The notes beneath the pieces were generated by a model. It was not told the DNA's origin and made no database searches. It saw only the letters and a program-made list of their open reading frames with translations. Of a stretch of DNA of 64,000 nucleotides, positions 8,376 to 16,667 are shown piece after piece. Origin of the DNA: Vampirovibrio sp. (lineage in GTDB: Bacteria; Cyanobacteriota; Vampirovibrionia; Vampirovibrionales; JAJTHC01); NCBI GenBank assembly GCA_024998755.1, contig JACEUU010000002.1, positions 230,045-294,044 on the forward strand, read 5' to 3'. Numbering within the stretch: the first letter of the stretch is position 1; each line of letters starts with the position of its first letter. Both the position numbers and the translations under genes were made by a program.

Positions 8376-9194
8376 CTATTTTAGCAACACTGCCCACCAG
8401 TGTCCCCAAACCTCAAACTGCTTGAGCAAGAAAGGTTCTAGTTGATTCAAAAACGTCGTCAACGCCCAAAATGCTAACGCAATTTTTAACGATAAACTAA
8501 TGGCAAACACATTCATTTGCGGAATTAACTTAGCTACAAACGCCAACGAAACTTCGCTCATCAACATTACCGCTTGCACTGGGGCGGAAAGCATCAAGCC
8601 CAACACCCACAACTGCCCTGTTAAAAACAAGAGCCGTTGCACTAAATCGCCAATTTTAGCGGGGGTAAACCAGTCGCCTAACGGCACAAATTGGTAACTT
8701 TGGGAAATAAGCCCAATCAGCCAATGATGCAGCCCCATGGTTAAAAATAACATTAAGCCAAACTGCACTAAAAAAGCACCTAAAACAGGCGATGACTGAC
8801 CCGACAACGGATCGTACTGCTGGGCGGAATTGAGACCGCTTTGCAACGAAACTAATTCGCCCGCCATGTTGAGGGCATCCATCATTAAATTAACGGCGAA
8901 ACCGAGTGCCAAACCCACAATCAATTCTTGCCCTGCTAGAATAATCAGTTCCGGCACGGAGCTGGGAATGGTAAACGATGTGTGGTCAAACGCCAATTGC
9001 ACGCCAATGGTTGTGAAAAACAGGAACCCCACCATGACTGAAAAAAACAGTTTGGCTTTGACAGGAAACGAGGGATTTTTAAACACGGGCGATGTGATAA
9101 AGAGCCCCGTCAGCCTTGTATTAATTAAAATAAAAACCAACACGGGCTTGGGAGAAAACCACTGCAATAACGGAAAATCTGCCATCATCATCAT
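8376..9194 (-). CDS. fliR: Flagellar export apparatus protein FliR
   Basis: Inner-membrane component of the flagellar type III export gate, working with FliP and FliQ. 272 aa with about six hydrophobic segments. Family strings include TGLFITSPVFKNPSFPVKAK, GQELIVGLALGFAVNLMMDAL, NMAGELVSLQSGLNSAQQYDP and KLIPQMNVFAISLSLKIALA. The start is four tandem ATG codons (9194 downward) preceded by AAGGTT. It is the last of a fliP-fliQ-fliR series on the minus strand, separated from fliQ by 338 bp holding a dispersed repeat. Confidence 0.95.
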   Translation of the reverse strand: MMMMADFPLLQWFSPKPVLVFILINTRLTGLFITSPVFKNPSFPVKAKLFFSVMVGFLFFTTIGVQLAFDHTSFTIPSSVPELIILAGQELIVGLALGFAVNLMMDALNMAGELVSLQSGLNSAQQYDPLSGQSSPVLGAFLVQFGLMLFLTMGLHHWLIGLISQSYQFVPLGDWFTPAKIGDLVQRLLFLTGQLWVLGLMLSAPVQAVMLMSEVSLAFVAKLIPQMNVFAISLSLKIALAFWALTTFLNQLEPFLLKQFEVWGHWWAVLLK

Positions 9195-9300
9195 TATTTA
9201 ACCTTGTTCATTTTATTTTATCGCTTTTTTATTTTTATTTTGAAGTACTGTCAGTATCTGCTTCAAATGAACGCTGAATACAAAAATCATTCACATCAAA

Positions 9301-9487
9301 CCATTAGTAGTTGGGAATAGGCTGGTGCGAGCGTAGCGAAGCAGAGCATTTAGGGAGCCTCTAGCTTCCGCTCAAGCCTATTTTTAACGTGGAAGCCAAC
9401 AAGTCGACCCTTGAGAGGGGATTATTAAGGGGGCGTGGAGCCCCTTTAATTTTGCGGGGGGTGTGGGGGGTGGTCAAATACCCCCCC
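9301..9487 (+). repeat. Large modular dispersed repeat, copy 1 (between fliQ and fliR)
   Basis: Module A begins AATAGGCTGGTGCGAGCGTA and ends CTTCCGCTCAAGCCTATT, so AATAGGCT/AGCCTATT form its inverted ends. Module B follows: GACCCTTGAGAGGGG, then GGGGGCGTGGAGCCCC and G/C-runs. An inverted copy lies upstream of fliP (10785-10985). Further copies are near 18714, 22548, 38759, 40430, 43500 and 61697. Confidence 0.8.
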
Positions 9488-9532
9488 CATGAAGCCCTAG
9501 CTCAAAGCAACTATGCTCTATCTTGCTTATCA

Positions 9533-9829
9533 TTACCCACCCCTACCACCAGCGTGTTGAGCAATTTCCAGCATGAGGCTAAACATTTGGGTGGTGTGGT
9601 TAATGAGCGTTTCCACCATCCACGGAGCAGTAAAAATTAGTACCCCAATACAAGCAGCAACTTTAGGCACAAACGTTAAGGTCGACTCCTGCAAGCTGGT
9701 AACGGCTTGAATTAACGTAATAATAACACCCACGGTTGTGGCAACCGTTAAAACAGGGGCACACAACAGCAACACCATGGCTAAGGTGTCTTTCATTAAA
9801 TCTATCAGCAAGGTTGTAGTAAAAAACAT
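9533..9829 (-). CDS. fliQ: Flagellar export apparatus protein FliQ
   Basis: Small inner-membrane subunit of the flagellar export gate, 98 aa, two membrane helices (MVLLLCAPVLTVATTVGVII and PKVAACIGVLIFTAPWMVET) around the conserved loop ITLIQAVTSLQESTLTFVPK. The start is ATG 9829, 2 bp after the fliP stop, so translation is probably coupled. An upstream extension would overlap fliP and shows no similarity. The C-terminal AGGRGG tail is slightly longer than usual. Confidence 0.93.
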   Translation of the reverse strand: MFFTTTLLIDLMKDTLAMVLLLCAPVLTVATTVGVIITLIQAVTSLQESTLTFVPKVAACIGVLIFTAPWMVETLINHTTQMFSLMLEIAQHAGGRGG

Positions 9830-9831
9830 GG

Positions 9832-10650
9832 CTACTCTCTGAACCCCACAACAAGAGCTTGGCAAAGCAAATGCCACCCATCAACCAACACGAATAAAAT
9901 CAACTTGAAGGGCAAGGCAATGGATGCGGGGGGTAGAAACATCATCCCCATAGAAACCAAAATGGAAGAAACCACTAAATCAATAATTAAAAACGGCAAA
10001 AATAACACAAATCCTAGTTGAAACGCCGTTTTCAGTTCTGAAATAATGAAGGCGGGCAACAGCACATGGGTCGGAACATCATTGGTTGATTGTGGTTTGC
10101 TCAGCTTGGCAAGCTTCATAAACAGCCCAATATCGCTTTCGTGAGTTTGCTTAAACATGAATATCCGCAACGGAGCGACTGCTTTTTCTAACGCCACTTC
10201 TTGGGTAATTGCCCCTTTGTTATAGGGAATCCACGCTGTTTTATTGATTTTATCAAAAGTAGGTGCCATCACGAAAAAACTAAGAATGAGTGCCATAGAA
10301 ACTAGCACTTGAGTGGGTGGTAATGTAGGCGTTCCCAATGCTTGCCGAACCAAACTTAGCACTATAACAATTCGGGTAAAGGCGGTAGAAAGCAGTAAAA
10401 TACTAGGAGCAATGCTTAGAATGGTTAATAAAATAAGCACCTGAAGCCCTTGGCTTACTTGGGCTGGGTTACTAGCTGTTGCCATTGAAATATTAATAGC
10501 TGGCAAGCCACCCGCTGCGAATGCTCCGTTGGCGGTGGTTAGTAGCCCTAGTACGATGAGCACAAAGGCAATCCACAACCGAAGAAATGCCCACAACCTA
10601 GGCGACGATTTTTCAAAAAAGCGGGGGATGGTTTGATTCAATTGCACCAC
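9832..10650 (-). CDS. fliP: Flagellar export apparatus protein FliP
   Basis: Core of the flagellar type III export channel. There is a signal-like N-terminal helix (LWIAFVLIVLGLLTTANGAFA), then family strings LILLTILSIAPSILLLSTAF, TRIVIVLSLVRQALGTPTLP, ILSFFVMAPTF, LPAFIISELKTAFQLGFVLF and GMMFLPPASIALPFKLILFV. I place the start at tandem GTG-GTG (10650), preceded by AAGGGAAG; an in-frame start at 10701 would add 17 residues unlike FliP. fliP and fliQ together are bracketed by inverted copies of a large repeat. Confidence 0.93.
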   Translation of the reverse strand: MVQLNQTIPRFFEKSSPRLWAFLRLWIAFVLIVLGLLTTANGAFAAGGLPAINISMATASNPAQVSQGLQVLILLTILSIAPSILLLSTAFTRIVIVLSLVRQALGTPTLPPTQVLVSMALILSFFVMAPTFDKINKTAWIPYNKGAITQEVALEKAVAPLRIFMFKQTHESDIGLFMKLAKLSKPQSTNDVPTHVLLPAFIISELKTAFQLGFVLFLPFLIIDLVVSSILVSMGMMFLPPASIALPFKLILFVLVDGWHLLCQALVVGFRE

Positions 10651-10784
10651 GATAAGACAGCTTCCCTTTTGATGAGTTGGATACGCATTCAAGCATACCA
10701 AGCCACCGCAAGGGGAACATCATCTAACTAGGTGAAATACTAAACAGCTGAGGGTTAGTTGCGTCGGTCTGGGGCTTTCGTCAG

Positions 10785-10985
10785 GGGGACTGCTGTTTGG
10801 CAGCCCCCCCGACACCCCCCCCCCACAAATTCAAGGGGGCTCCACGCCCCCTTAAAAAACCCCTCTCAAGGGTCGACTTGTTGGCTTGCACGTTGAAAAC
10901 AGGCTTGGGCGGAAGCAAAAGAGGCTCCCTAATTGCCCTGCTTCGCTTCGCTCGCACCAGCCTATTTCCAACTGCCTATGGTTTG
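10785..10985 (-). repeat. Large modular dispersed repeat, copy 2 (upstream of fliP)
   Basis: Inverse orientation to copy 1. It contains GTCAGGGGGACTGC (the IS110 target sequence), then module B (GGGGGCTCCACGCCCCC, CCCCTCTCAAGGGTCGAC) and module A (AGGCTCCCTAATTGCCCTGC, then CGCTCGCACCAGCCTATT). With copy 1 it forms an inverted pair around fliQ-fliP. Confidence 0.8.
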
Positions 10986-11116
10986 AAGTTAAGAATTTTA
11001 GTAAAAACTAACCATCATTGAAATTTTGTTTTTTATCGCTTCCAAATCGTGTTTCTGATAAACTAACAACATTCATTAACGTCTCTTTAATTGACCGATT
11101 GGAACTTATCGACACC

Positions 11117-11437
11117 ATGCAAAATATTTCAAACCAAGAACTGCTAACGCTGATAGCTAACACCCCCAATTTACAGTTAATTGATGTACGCACCCCCAAC
11201 GAATACGACCAATTAGGGCACGTTGCCGGTAGCATCAATTTACCCGTGCAAACCGTGCAAGAATGGGCTGCTACGTTAGATTCCGCAAAACCAACAGCCC
11301 TCATCTGCCAAGGCGGCGTTAGAAGCGTTTACGGATGCGATTATTTGGCTAGCCAAGGCTTTAAAACCCTCTACAATTTAACCGATGGCATGAAGGCTTG
11401 GGAGGGTGAACTTTCCTTTAATACCCTTCTAAAATAA
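11117..11437 (+). CDS. Rhodanese-domain protein (single-domain sulfurtransferase)
   Basis: About 106 aa, one rhodanese domain. LQLIDVRTPNEYDQLGHVAGSIN is the CH2A motif and ALICQGGVRSVYG holds the active-site loop with the persulfide-carrying Cys. GFKTLYNLTDGMKAWEG is the family's closing motif. I chose ATG 11117 (MQNISNQELL) because the preceding ~33 codons of open frame show no domain. It may supply sulfane sulfur, which would suit the Fe-S carrier gene mrp downstream, but that link is inferred from position only. Confidence 0.88.
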   Translation: MQNISNQELLTLIANTPNLQLIDVRTPNEYDQLGHVAGSINLPVQTVQEWAATLDSAKPTALICQGGVRSVYGCDYLASQGFKTLYNLTDGMKAWEGELSFNTLLK

Positions 11438-11465
11438 AAATATCGTCAGCGTCTACGTTGTTACC

Positions 11466-11521
11466 GGCAATTAAAAAATCCTCAATGTACGTTTATGTAC
11501 ACCTGCGGTTTTTTAATTGCC
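11466..11521. terminator. Strong hairpin between the rhodanese gene and mrp
   Basis: Outer arms GGCAATTAAAAAA and TTTTTTAATTGCC are perfect. The inner arms CCTCAATGTAC and GTACACCTGCGG are partly complementary. With its A/T tracts it can act as a bidirectional terminator. The symmetry is stronger than most terminators need, so it may also be a repeat unit. Confidence 0.55.
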
Positions 11522-11619
11522 AGTGCCTAGTATCCATCTAACGCTATTCCTATTTTAAAAAGGTATGAAGCAACTACAACACTCTAATTTTACACTTTTC
11601 CTCTGAAAGGACCTCTATA

Positions 11620-12735
11620 ATGATGATGATTACCCGTGAACAAGTGCTTGAAGCTCTGAAAACTGTCAACGACCCTGAACTCCACAAAAGCCTAACCGAA
11701 CTGGGCATGATTGACAACATCGTCATTCAAGGCGGAGCGGTTTCGTTTGAGGTTATTTTAACCACCAAAGCCTGCCCGCTAAAAGAAAAAATAAAAGCCG
11801 ATGCAACTGCAGCCGTTCAAGCCCTTACTGGCGTAGAGTCTGTAACCGTAGCTATTTCTGGCAAAACGCTTTCGGTTCGGTTACCGGAACGTAAAGCAGT
11901 AGATGGCGTTAAAAACATTATTGCCGTTTCTAGCGGTAAGGGTGGCGTAGGAAAATCTACCGTAACAGTCAACTTGGCGTGTGCTATGGCGAAACTAGGG
12001 GCAAAAGTGGGCATTTTAGATGCCGATATTTATGGTCCCAACGTCCCTATTATGATGGGCTTGGAAGGGCAAACCCTCAAAGGTGTTGAAGAAGATACCA
12101 AGAAAGCTATTTTACCTGAAAACCATGGTGTGAAAGTCATGTCTATCAGCTTTTTGGTGAAACCAGGGCAAGCCCTCATTTGGCGGGGTCCAATTTTGCA
12201 TAAATCGCTCGCTCAGTTTTTTACGGATATGGCTTGGGGCGAACTAGATTACTTGCTTATTGACCTACCCCCCGGTACGGGCGATGCCCAGCTTTCCATT
12301 AGTCAATTAGCCCCCATTACGGGCGGTATTATTGTAACCACGCCGCAGGATGTTTCACTTTCAGATTGTCGTCGGGCGAACACCATGTTCAAGCAGACGA
12401 ATATTCCTGTGTTTGGCGTGGTGGAAAACATGAGCTACTTTGTGAACCGTCATGGCGAGCGGGAAAACATTTTTGGTGAAGGCGGTGGCGAACGGTTGAC
12501 CCAAGAATTGGGCTTGCCCTTGTTGGCGGAAGTGCCACTTGTTCCGCAAGTTCGGAGTGATGCGGATGCGGGTAACCCGATTGTGATTTCCGCCCCTGAA
12601 AGCGAACCTGCTATTGCGTTAACCAACGTGGCAAAGCAGATTATTGCTGCCATTTGCGAAATGGGCGTAGCTCAAATGCAGGCAGATGAAGCCTCTTCAG
12701 AACAAAACTCAACCCCTGAACTTTCAGCCGTTTAA
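11620..12735 (+). CDS. mrp: Mrp/ApbC/NBP35-type Fe-S cluster carrier ATPase
   Basis: Cytosolic P-loop ATPase that moves Fe-S clusters to apoproteins. Residues ~5-85 are a DUF59/MIP18 domain (VLEALKTVNDPELHKSLTEL, then GAVSFEVILTTKACPLKEKI). The ATPase domain follows: deviant Walker A VSSGKGGVGKSTVTVNLA, DADIYGPNVPIMMGLEG, DYLLIDLPPGTGDAQLS and VVENMSYF. In many homologues a CxxC follows MSYF; here it reads VNRHGERENIFGEGGG, with no cysteines, as in some cyanobacterial-type Mrp. The start is a triple ATG with AAAGGACC upstream. The C-terminus is an acidic, Ser-rich tail. Confidence 0.95.
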   Translation: MMMITREQVLEALKTVNDPELHKSLTELGMIDNIVIQGGAVSFEVILTTKACPLKEKIKADATAAVQALTGVESVTVAISGKTLSVRLPERKAVDGVKNIIAVSSGKGGVGKSTVTVNLACAMAKLGAKVGILDADIYGPNVPIMMGLEGQTLKGVEEDTKKAILPENHGVKVMSISFLVKPGQALIWRGPILHKSLAQFFTDMAWGELDYLLIDLPPGTGDAQLSISQLAPITGGIIVTTPQDVSLSDCRRANTMFKQTNIPVFGVVENMSYFVNRHGERENIFGEGGGERLTQELGLPLLAEVPLVPQVRSDADAGNPIVISAPESEPAIALTNVAKQIIAAICEMGVAQMQADEASSEQNSTPELSAV

Positions 12736-12942
12736 TTGGGGAATATTATTTTCATCGGATGCCCATTGGGCTGGATTGTTGAAGATGTATTGTTGGATTT
12801 CTAGCAGGGCTTCTTCATTGCGGATAATGCGGTGATAATACCCTCGTTGCCATACAGGCATTCCTTGTGTTTGTTTGTGTTGATTATTTTGTTTCGTTGC
12901 GGTTGCTTTAAAACCTTTGATTAAATTTGAAATATTAGTTGT
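12724..12942 (-). pseudogene. REP-associated tyrosine transposase (RAYT, IS200-like), C-terminal fragment
   Basis: The frame from about 12940 reads NLIKGFKATATK, then PVWQRGYYHRIIRNEEALLE and IQQYIFNNPAQWASDE, which is the typical C-terminal end of RAYT proteins. The N-terminal HUH/Y1 domain (HxH and catalytic Tyr) is absent: the frame runs straight into a palindromic repeat. The 3' end overlaps mrp by 12 bases. RAYTs mobilise REP palindromes in other bacteria, so the adjoining palindrome is notable. Confidence 0.72.
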
Positions 12943-13001
12943 AGGGGCGGACTGCGTCCGCCCGTTACCATAAACCTTGGGCGGACGCAGTCCGCCCCTA
13001 C
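12941..13001. repeat. REP-like palindrome abutting the RAYT fragment
   Basis: Two arms, GTAGGGGCGGACTGCGTCC... and its inverse ...GGACGCAGTCCGCCCCTAC, around a 15 nt loop. Each arm is itself nearly palindromic (GGGCGGACTGCGTCCGCCC). Related units: 17661-17686, 42131-42196 and 63201-63265. Confidence 0.85.
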
Positions 13002-13060
13002 GGAGAAAAGAATGGGAGATTACTGTAGGAGACATCCCCCATGGCATCCCGAATCAAGAT

Positions 13061-13093
13061 TTGTAGGGGCTGGCACAGAGACCAGCCCCTACA
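13061..13093. repeat. Short palindrome
   Basis: TTGTAGGGGCTGG / CCAGCCCCTACAA with an 8 nt loop. Same GTAGGGG theme as the adjoining palindrome. It is downstream of the minus-strand gene at 13183 and could end its transcription. Confidence 0.6.
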
Positions 13094-13182
13094 ATAGCAG
13101 ATAGACTAAAAACCCATCGCCCCGCTTGAGACTTTAAACATCAAGAGGGGCGGTGGATTTTAAAAAGCGGTGAACCTATAAA

Positions 13183-14763
13183 CTAAGGTACAATAGGAGT
13201 TGGAGGTGTTGGTACAACGATAGCAGTTTTAATAGCAGTTAGCTGAGCTTGAATATACTGCAGTTGTTCTTTTGGTGTTAATGTATTATTGTGGTGTTTA
13301 GTCAATAAGTCAAATGCTGGTTCGCCAGCTGTACCAAAACCCACTAAAACTTTACTAGGTACTTTGGTTTCATTTAGTTCAGCCAATGCTTGGCCAAACT
13401 TAGTGGCTAAATCAGAGGAAGGTTGTCCGTGTTTAGTTGGGTTAATACCAGCTGCATAACCAATCGCAGCACCTCGTAGCTTGCCAACTAACGTAGTGTC
13501 GGCGTTAAGCAAATGCTTATCATCCATCAAGGTGTTAGCTAAATGTGCCAACAATTCAGGATCTGATTTAAATTCATTAAGCGTTAAAATTTTATTCGCA
13601 TTATCTGCATCTAACTTTGCCAATGGTGATTTCAAAATCCGTTCTTTTAAAATAGCCACTTCTGAAGTGGTTAGTGCTCTGGAATTCCCTCTGAAGTTCG
13701 TTACATCATAATCAGAAACCCGTGGCATCAATGGTGCTTCTTGATGGTTATGAAGAGTGTCAAGAATAGAATTGGAATAAGTTCTTACTTCTACCAAGGC
13801 TTCTTTTTTGTTAGAAGCACGCTCTAATTGGCTCAAATACCCATTCATCCAACTTTTTAGATCATCATTTATGCCATGATCTGCTATTGCTTTATCCACC
13901 AAAGCCTTAAGGTCTTTTTTATAAGTTGCTAAATTAGCAGCCGTACCAGCGGCATCTGCTCCAGCTACAGGAAAGGCAGGTAAGGTGCTATGAACTTGCA
14001 GAATCGCTTCTAATAGCTTACCATGGTTTCTAACATTTGGATTCAAATCATTTTTTACTTTTGGATTGGTAACCAAAGTTGAAATCAATCCAACTGTTTT
14101 TTGAACAACAGCATCAGCCCCTGTAATATGCTGAGAGTTTTCAGTAGCACTTAAAACTAGCTTTAAATCTTTTGTGGTCAAGTTAGGGTTGGTTAACAGC
14201 CTATCTACATCAGCATTCGTAAAATTTGAAATATTTATAAAATGTAAATCTCTAATAATATGGTCATTCAAGCCTTGTGCGTGGTCTTCGGCATTCTGTA
14301 AGCGTTTGGTTAAATCTGTAATTTTTGTATCAGCGAAGGCTTTTGCTTCATCGGCTAGTTTCTTAGCGGTTTCAGCTACATCAAGCTTTTTGGCTTGCTC
14401 TTCAACGGTTTTGGCTAGCTTACCATGTTCCATAAAAGTTAAGCCAGCTCCAATGGTTGCAAGGGCAGCCAAACCTAAGCCTACAAAACCAACAATATTA
14501 TTTTGTTTCGCCGGTGGCGGGGCTACTGCTGGTGAGGTGGTGGTACTTAAGCTTAACGTATCGCCAGTAGGGGCTTCTGCCACCGCTTCGCGAGGGCTAG
14601 CAGAAAGTTCAAAACTATCTTCTCTGGCATCTACTAAATCTAACTTCGGGGCAGCTGCACCCGCTTCATGCTTATGGGCTTCTTTCGGGGCTTTTGCATT
14701 GCCCATAGCACTCAATTGGGGTAAGTTGTTTTGTTTATTAACAGCACTGCTCATCATCATCAT
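13183..14763 (-). CDS. Hypothetical single-pass membrane protein with coiled coil, 526 aa
   Basis: Not recognised. The start is a run of four ATG codons, preceded by AAGGAC. Residues 1-85 are a polar, Ala/Pro/Ser-rich head. One membrane span lies at ~88-110 (VGFVGLGLAALATIGAGLTF), followed at once by a coiled coil (LAKTVEEQAKKLDVAETAKK, then ITDLTKRLQNAEDHAQGLND). The remaining ~350 residues are helical and polar. The end is Pro-rich (VVPTPPTPIVP). The plan matches the gene at 642-2090. A cytoplasmic or surface scaffold role is possible but not shown. Confidence 0.72.
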   Translation of the reverse strand: MMMMSSAVNKQNNLPQLSAMGNAKAPKEAHKHEAGAAAPKLDLVDAREDSFELSASPREAVAEAPTGDTLSLSTTTSPAVAPPPAKQNNIVGFVGLGLAALATIGAGLTFMEHGKLAKTVEEQAKKLDVAETAKKLADEAKAFADTKITDLTKRLQNAEDHAQGLNDHIIRDLHFINISNFTNADVDRLLTNPNLTTKDLKLVLSATENSQHITGADAVVQKTVGLISTLVTNPKVKNDLNPNVRNHGKLLEAILQVHSTLPAFPVAGADAAGTAANLATYKKDLKALVDKAIADHGINDDLKSWMNGYLSQLERASNKKEALVEVRTYSNSILDTLHNHQEAPLMPRVSDYDVTNFRGNSRALTTSEVAILKERILKSPLAKLDADNANKILTLNEFKSDPELLAHLANTLMDDKHLLNADTTLVGKLRGAAIGYAAGINPTKHGQPSSDLATKFGQALAELNETKVPSKVLVGFGTAGEPAFDLLTKHHNNTLTPKEQLQYIQAQLTAIKTAIVVPTPPTPIVP

Positions 14764-15365
14764 TTACTCATTGTCCTTCCGTGGAATCGGGTTTTATTTA
14801 TCACACCAGTATTAAAGTTAAAATTGCATACAACTACTATTGGTATAGCCTTCAAGGGGTTAAAAACACAAGTGCCTCTACTTTATGCTAGCCAGTTTCT
14901 TTATTTTATCAAAAAAAAGAAAAACATCTACCCTAGAAGAAAGTGGCAATAAAAAACCCTCGTTTTTAGGAGTAAAACGAAGGTGAAGGGTATGTGTGTG
15001 TGTGTTTAAAATTTTTCTGAATAGGGGGTGTTTTAAAGGGGATGCTTTTTGGGGAAGGGGATTTTAACAACGAGAGGCAGTAAGTTCAGGGCGTAGGCCT
15101 TGTGTGTGTGTTGGAATAGGAAGGGTAAACTTAGTTTTAGTGGGGTTGTGGGTGGCGGCTGTGCTACTCACACTTTAATAAAGGAAAGCCAACTACTAAA
15201 ATTGCCCTATGCAGTAATTAAGTAACGTTTCTGATACAATATGCTGTAAGGTTGTGTTTAAACAGGATATTACGTTGTTTTGCCTCATTGAAAACCAACT
15301 ATTTCTAGGGCATTATGTAAGCATCTGAAATAATAGTATGTGTGAAAGAAGTAGAAACGCCCATT
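14764..15365. other. Intergenic region, divergent promoter space
   Basis: About 600 bp between the divergent membrane-protein gene and hemA. It contains an imperfect hairpin (CCCTCGTTTT / AAAACGAAGG, around 14950-14985) and a short GT repeat (TATGTGTGTGTGTG, ~14991). No gene is evident. Promoters for both flanking genes must lie here, but I cannot fix -35/-10 boxes with confidence. Confidence 0.4.
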
Positions 15366-16664
15366 ATGCCAATCCTTATTACAGGGTTAAGATATACCAC
15401 CGCTTCGCTCAATGTTCGGGAACAAATTGCGTTTTCTGAAGCGGAATTGCCTTGTGCGTTACTGTGTCTAAAAGCCTTTCCAGCTATTGAAGAAGCAGGT
15501 ATTTTAACTACCTGTAACAGGGTTGAACTCCACTTAAAAGTGAGCAGTTTAAAAGCAGGCAAGCAAGCCGTAGCATCCTTTTTTCAAGCCTTCAAACAGT
15601 TTGATGTTCAACAGTATAAAGCCAGCCTATTTGCCTATGTTGAAGAAGACGCCATTCGGCACTTGTTTTCAGTGGCTTCAGGGTTAGATAGCTTGATTGT
15701 GGGCGAAGGGCAAATACTGGGGCAAGTGCGTGATGCCTTTGAACTAGCCCAAAAAACCAATACCATTGGGAAAACCCTGCATCAACTTTATACTTCAGCC
15801 CTGCATACAGGCAAACTGGTGCGTACAGAAACCGGCATCGCTTCCCGAGATACCAGCGTTTCCAGTTCTGCTTACCAACTAGCCAAACGCTTAGATGATA
15901 CCGCTTTCAACCAGCGTCGGTTTTTAGTAGTTGGCGGGGGGAAAATGGCGGAATTACTACTAGAAAAGCTAAAGCAAGATTTTACGTTGCCTCATCAAAA
16001 AAACCAAGTAGCCATAGTCAACCGAAGCCCACAACGCTTGCAATACCTGCATCAAAAATTTGGTTTTTCGGGCCATTCCTTTGAAGGGCTAGCCACCATA
16101 CTTCCCACCATTGATACCATTTTTGTGGCTACTGCGGCTCCGCACGCCCTGTTTTATCCGGAACATTTTAGCTCGGTGCAAAAACCTATCCGCATTTTTG
16201 ATATTTCTGTACCCCGCAACGTGCATGATTCCGTGGGTGCGTTACCCCATATTTCCCTACATAATACCGATGATTTAGCCGGTATTGGCGATTTTTGCCC
16301 AGAAACAGAAGCCCTCATTCGCCATCAAGCTGAAGGAATTATTGAAACGGCTTATTGGGAATTCCGGCAATGGCAACAAATTCGTACCGTCGTTCAGCCC
16401 ACGTTGGTTTCCGTACGTCAGCAAGCGGAAATAGCTAGGCAGGAAGCATTAGCCAAGGCAACCCAGTTGAGTGGAGAAGACTTAGCGGAATGGTCTCGGT
16501 TATTGATGAATAAGGTATTACATGCTCCTAGTGTGGCGTTACGCCAGCAAGGCCATTTGCATTTGCCTAGTAGCGGGCAACCGCCTTTGCACTCTATTGC
16601 TTTACCGCCTCCGCCAACCCCAATTGCTATAGGGTTTGCCAATCAATTAGATTTAGCGATGTAA
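15366..16664 (+). CDS. hemA: Glutamyl-tRNA reductase
   Basis: First committed step of C5-pathway tetrapyrrole synthesis: glutamyl-tRNA to glutamate-1-semialdehyde with NADPH. Key strings: ILTTCNRVELH (catalytic Cys), SVASGLDSLIVGEGQILGQV, the NADPH domain VVGGGKMAELLLEKL and IFDISVPRNVHDSVG. 432 aa from ATG 15366 (MPILITGLRYTTASLNVREQ); the in-frame GTG at 15342 adds eight residues before the conserved start. The C-terminal dimerisation part is short and ends in a Pro-rich tail (LPPPPTPIAIGF). hemC follows after 3 bp. Confidence 0.94.
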   Translation: MPILITGLRYTTASLNVREQIAFSEAELPCALLCLKAFPAIEEAGILTTCNRVELHLKVSSLKAGKQAVASFFQAFKQFDVQQYKASLFAYVEEDAIRHLFSVASGLDSLIVGEGQILGQVRDAFELAQKTNTIGKTLHQLYTSALHTGKLVRTETGIASRDTSVSSSAYQLAKRLDDTAFNQRRFLVVGGGKMAELLLEKLKQDFTLPHQKNQVAIVNRSPQRLQYLHQKFGFSGHSFEGLATILPTIDTIFVATAAPHALFYPEHFSSVQKPIRIFDISVPRNVHDSVGALPHISLHNTDDLAGIGDFCPETEALIRHQAEGIIETAYWEFRQWQQIRTVVQPTLVSVRQQAEIARQEALAKATQLSGEDLAEWSRLLMNKVLHAPSVALRQQGHLHLPSSGQPPLHSIALPPPPTPIAIGFANQLDLAM

Positions 16665-16667
16665 AAA

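Noticed and set aside
12943..13047. N-terminal extension of the RAYT fragment through the palindrome
   Set aside because: The codons translate the palindromic repeat (GGLRPPKVYGNGRTQSAP), which is not protein-like and not part of RAYT.
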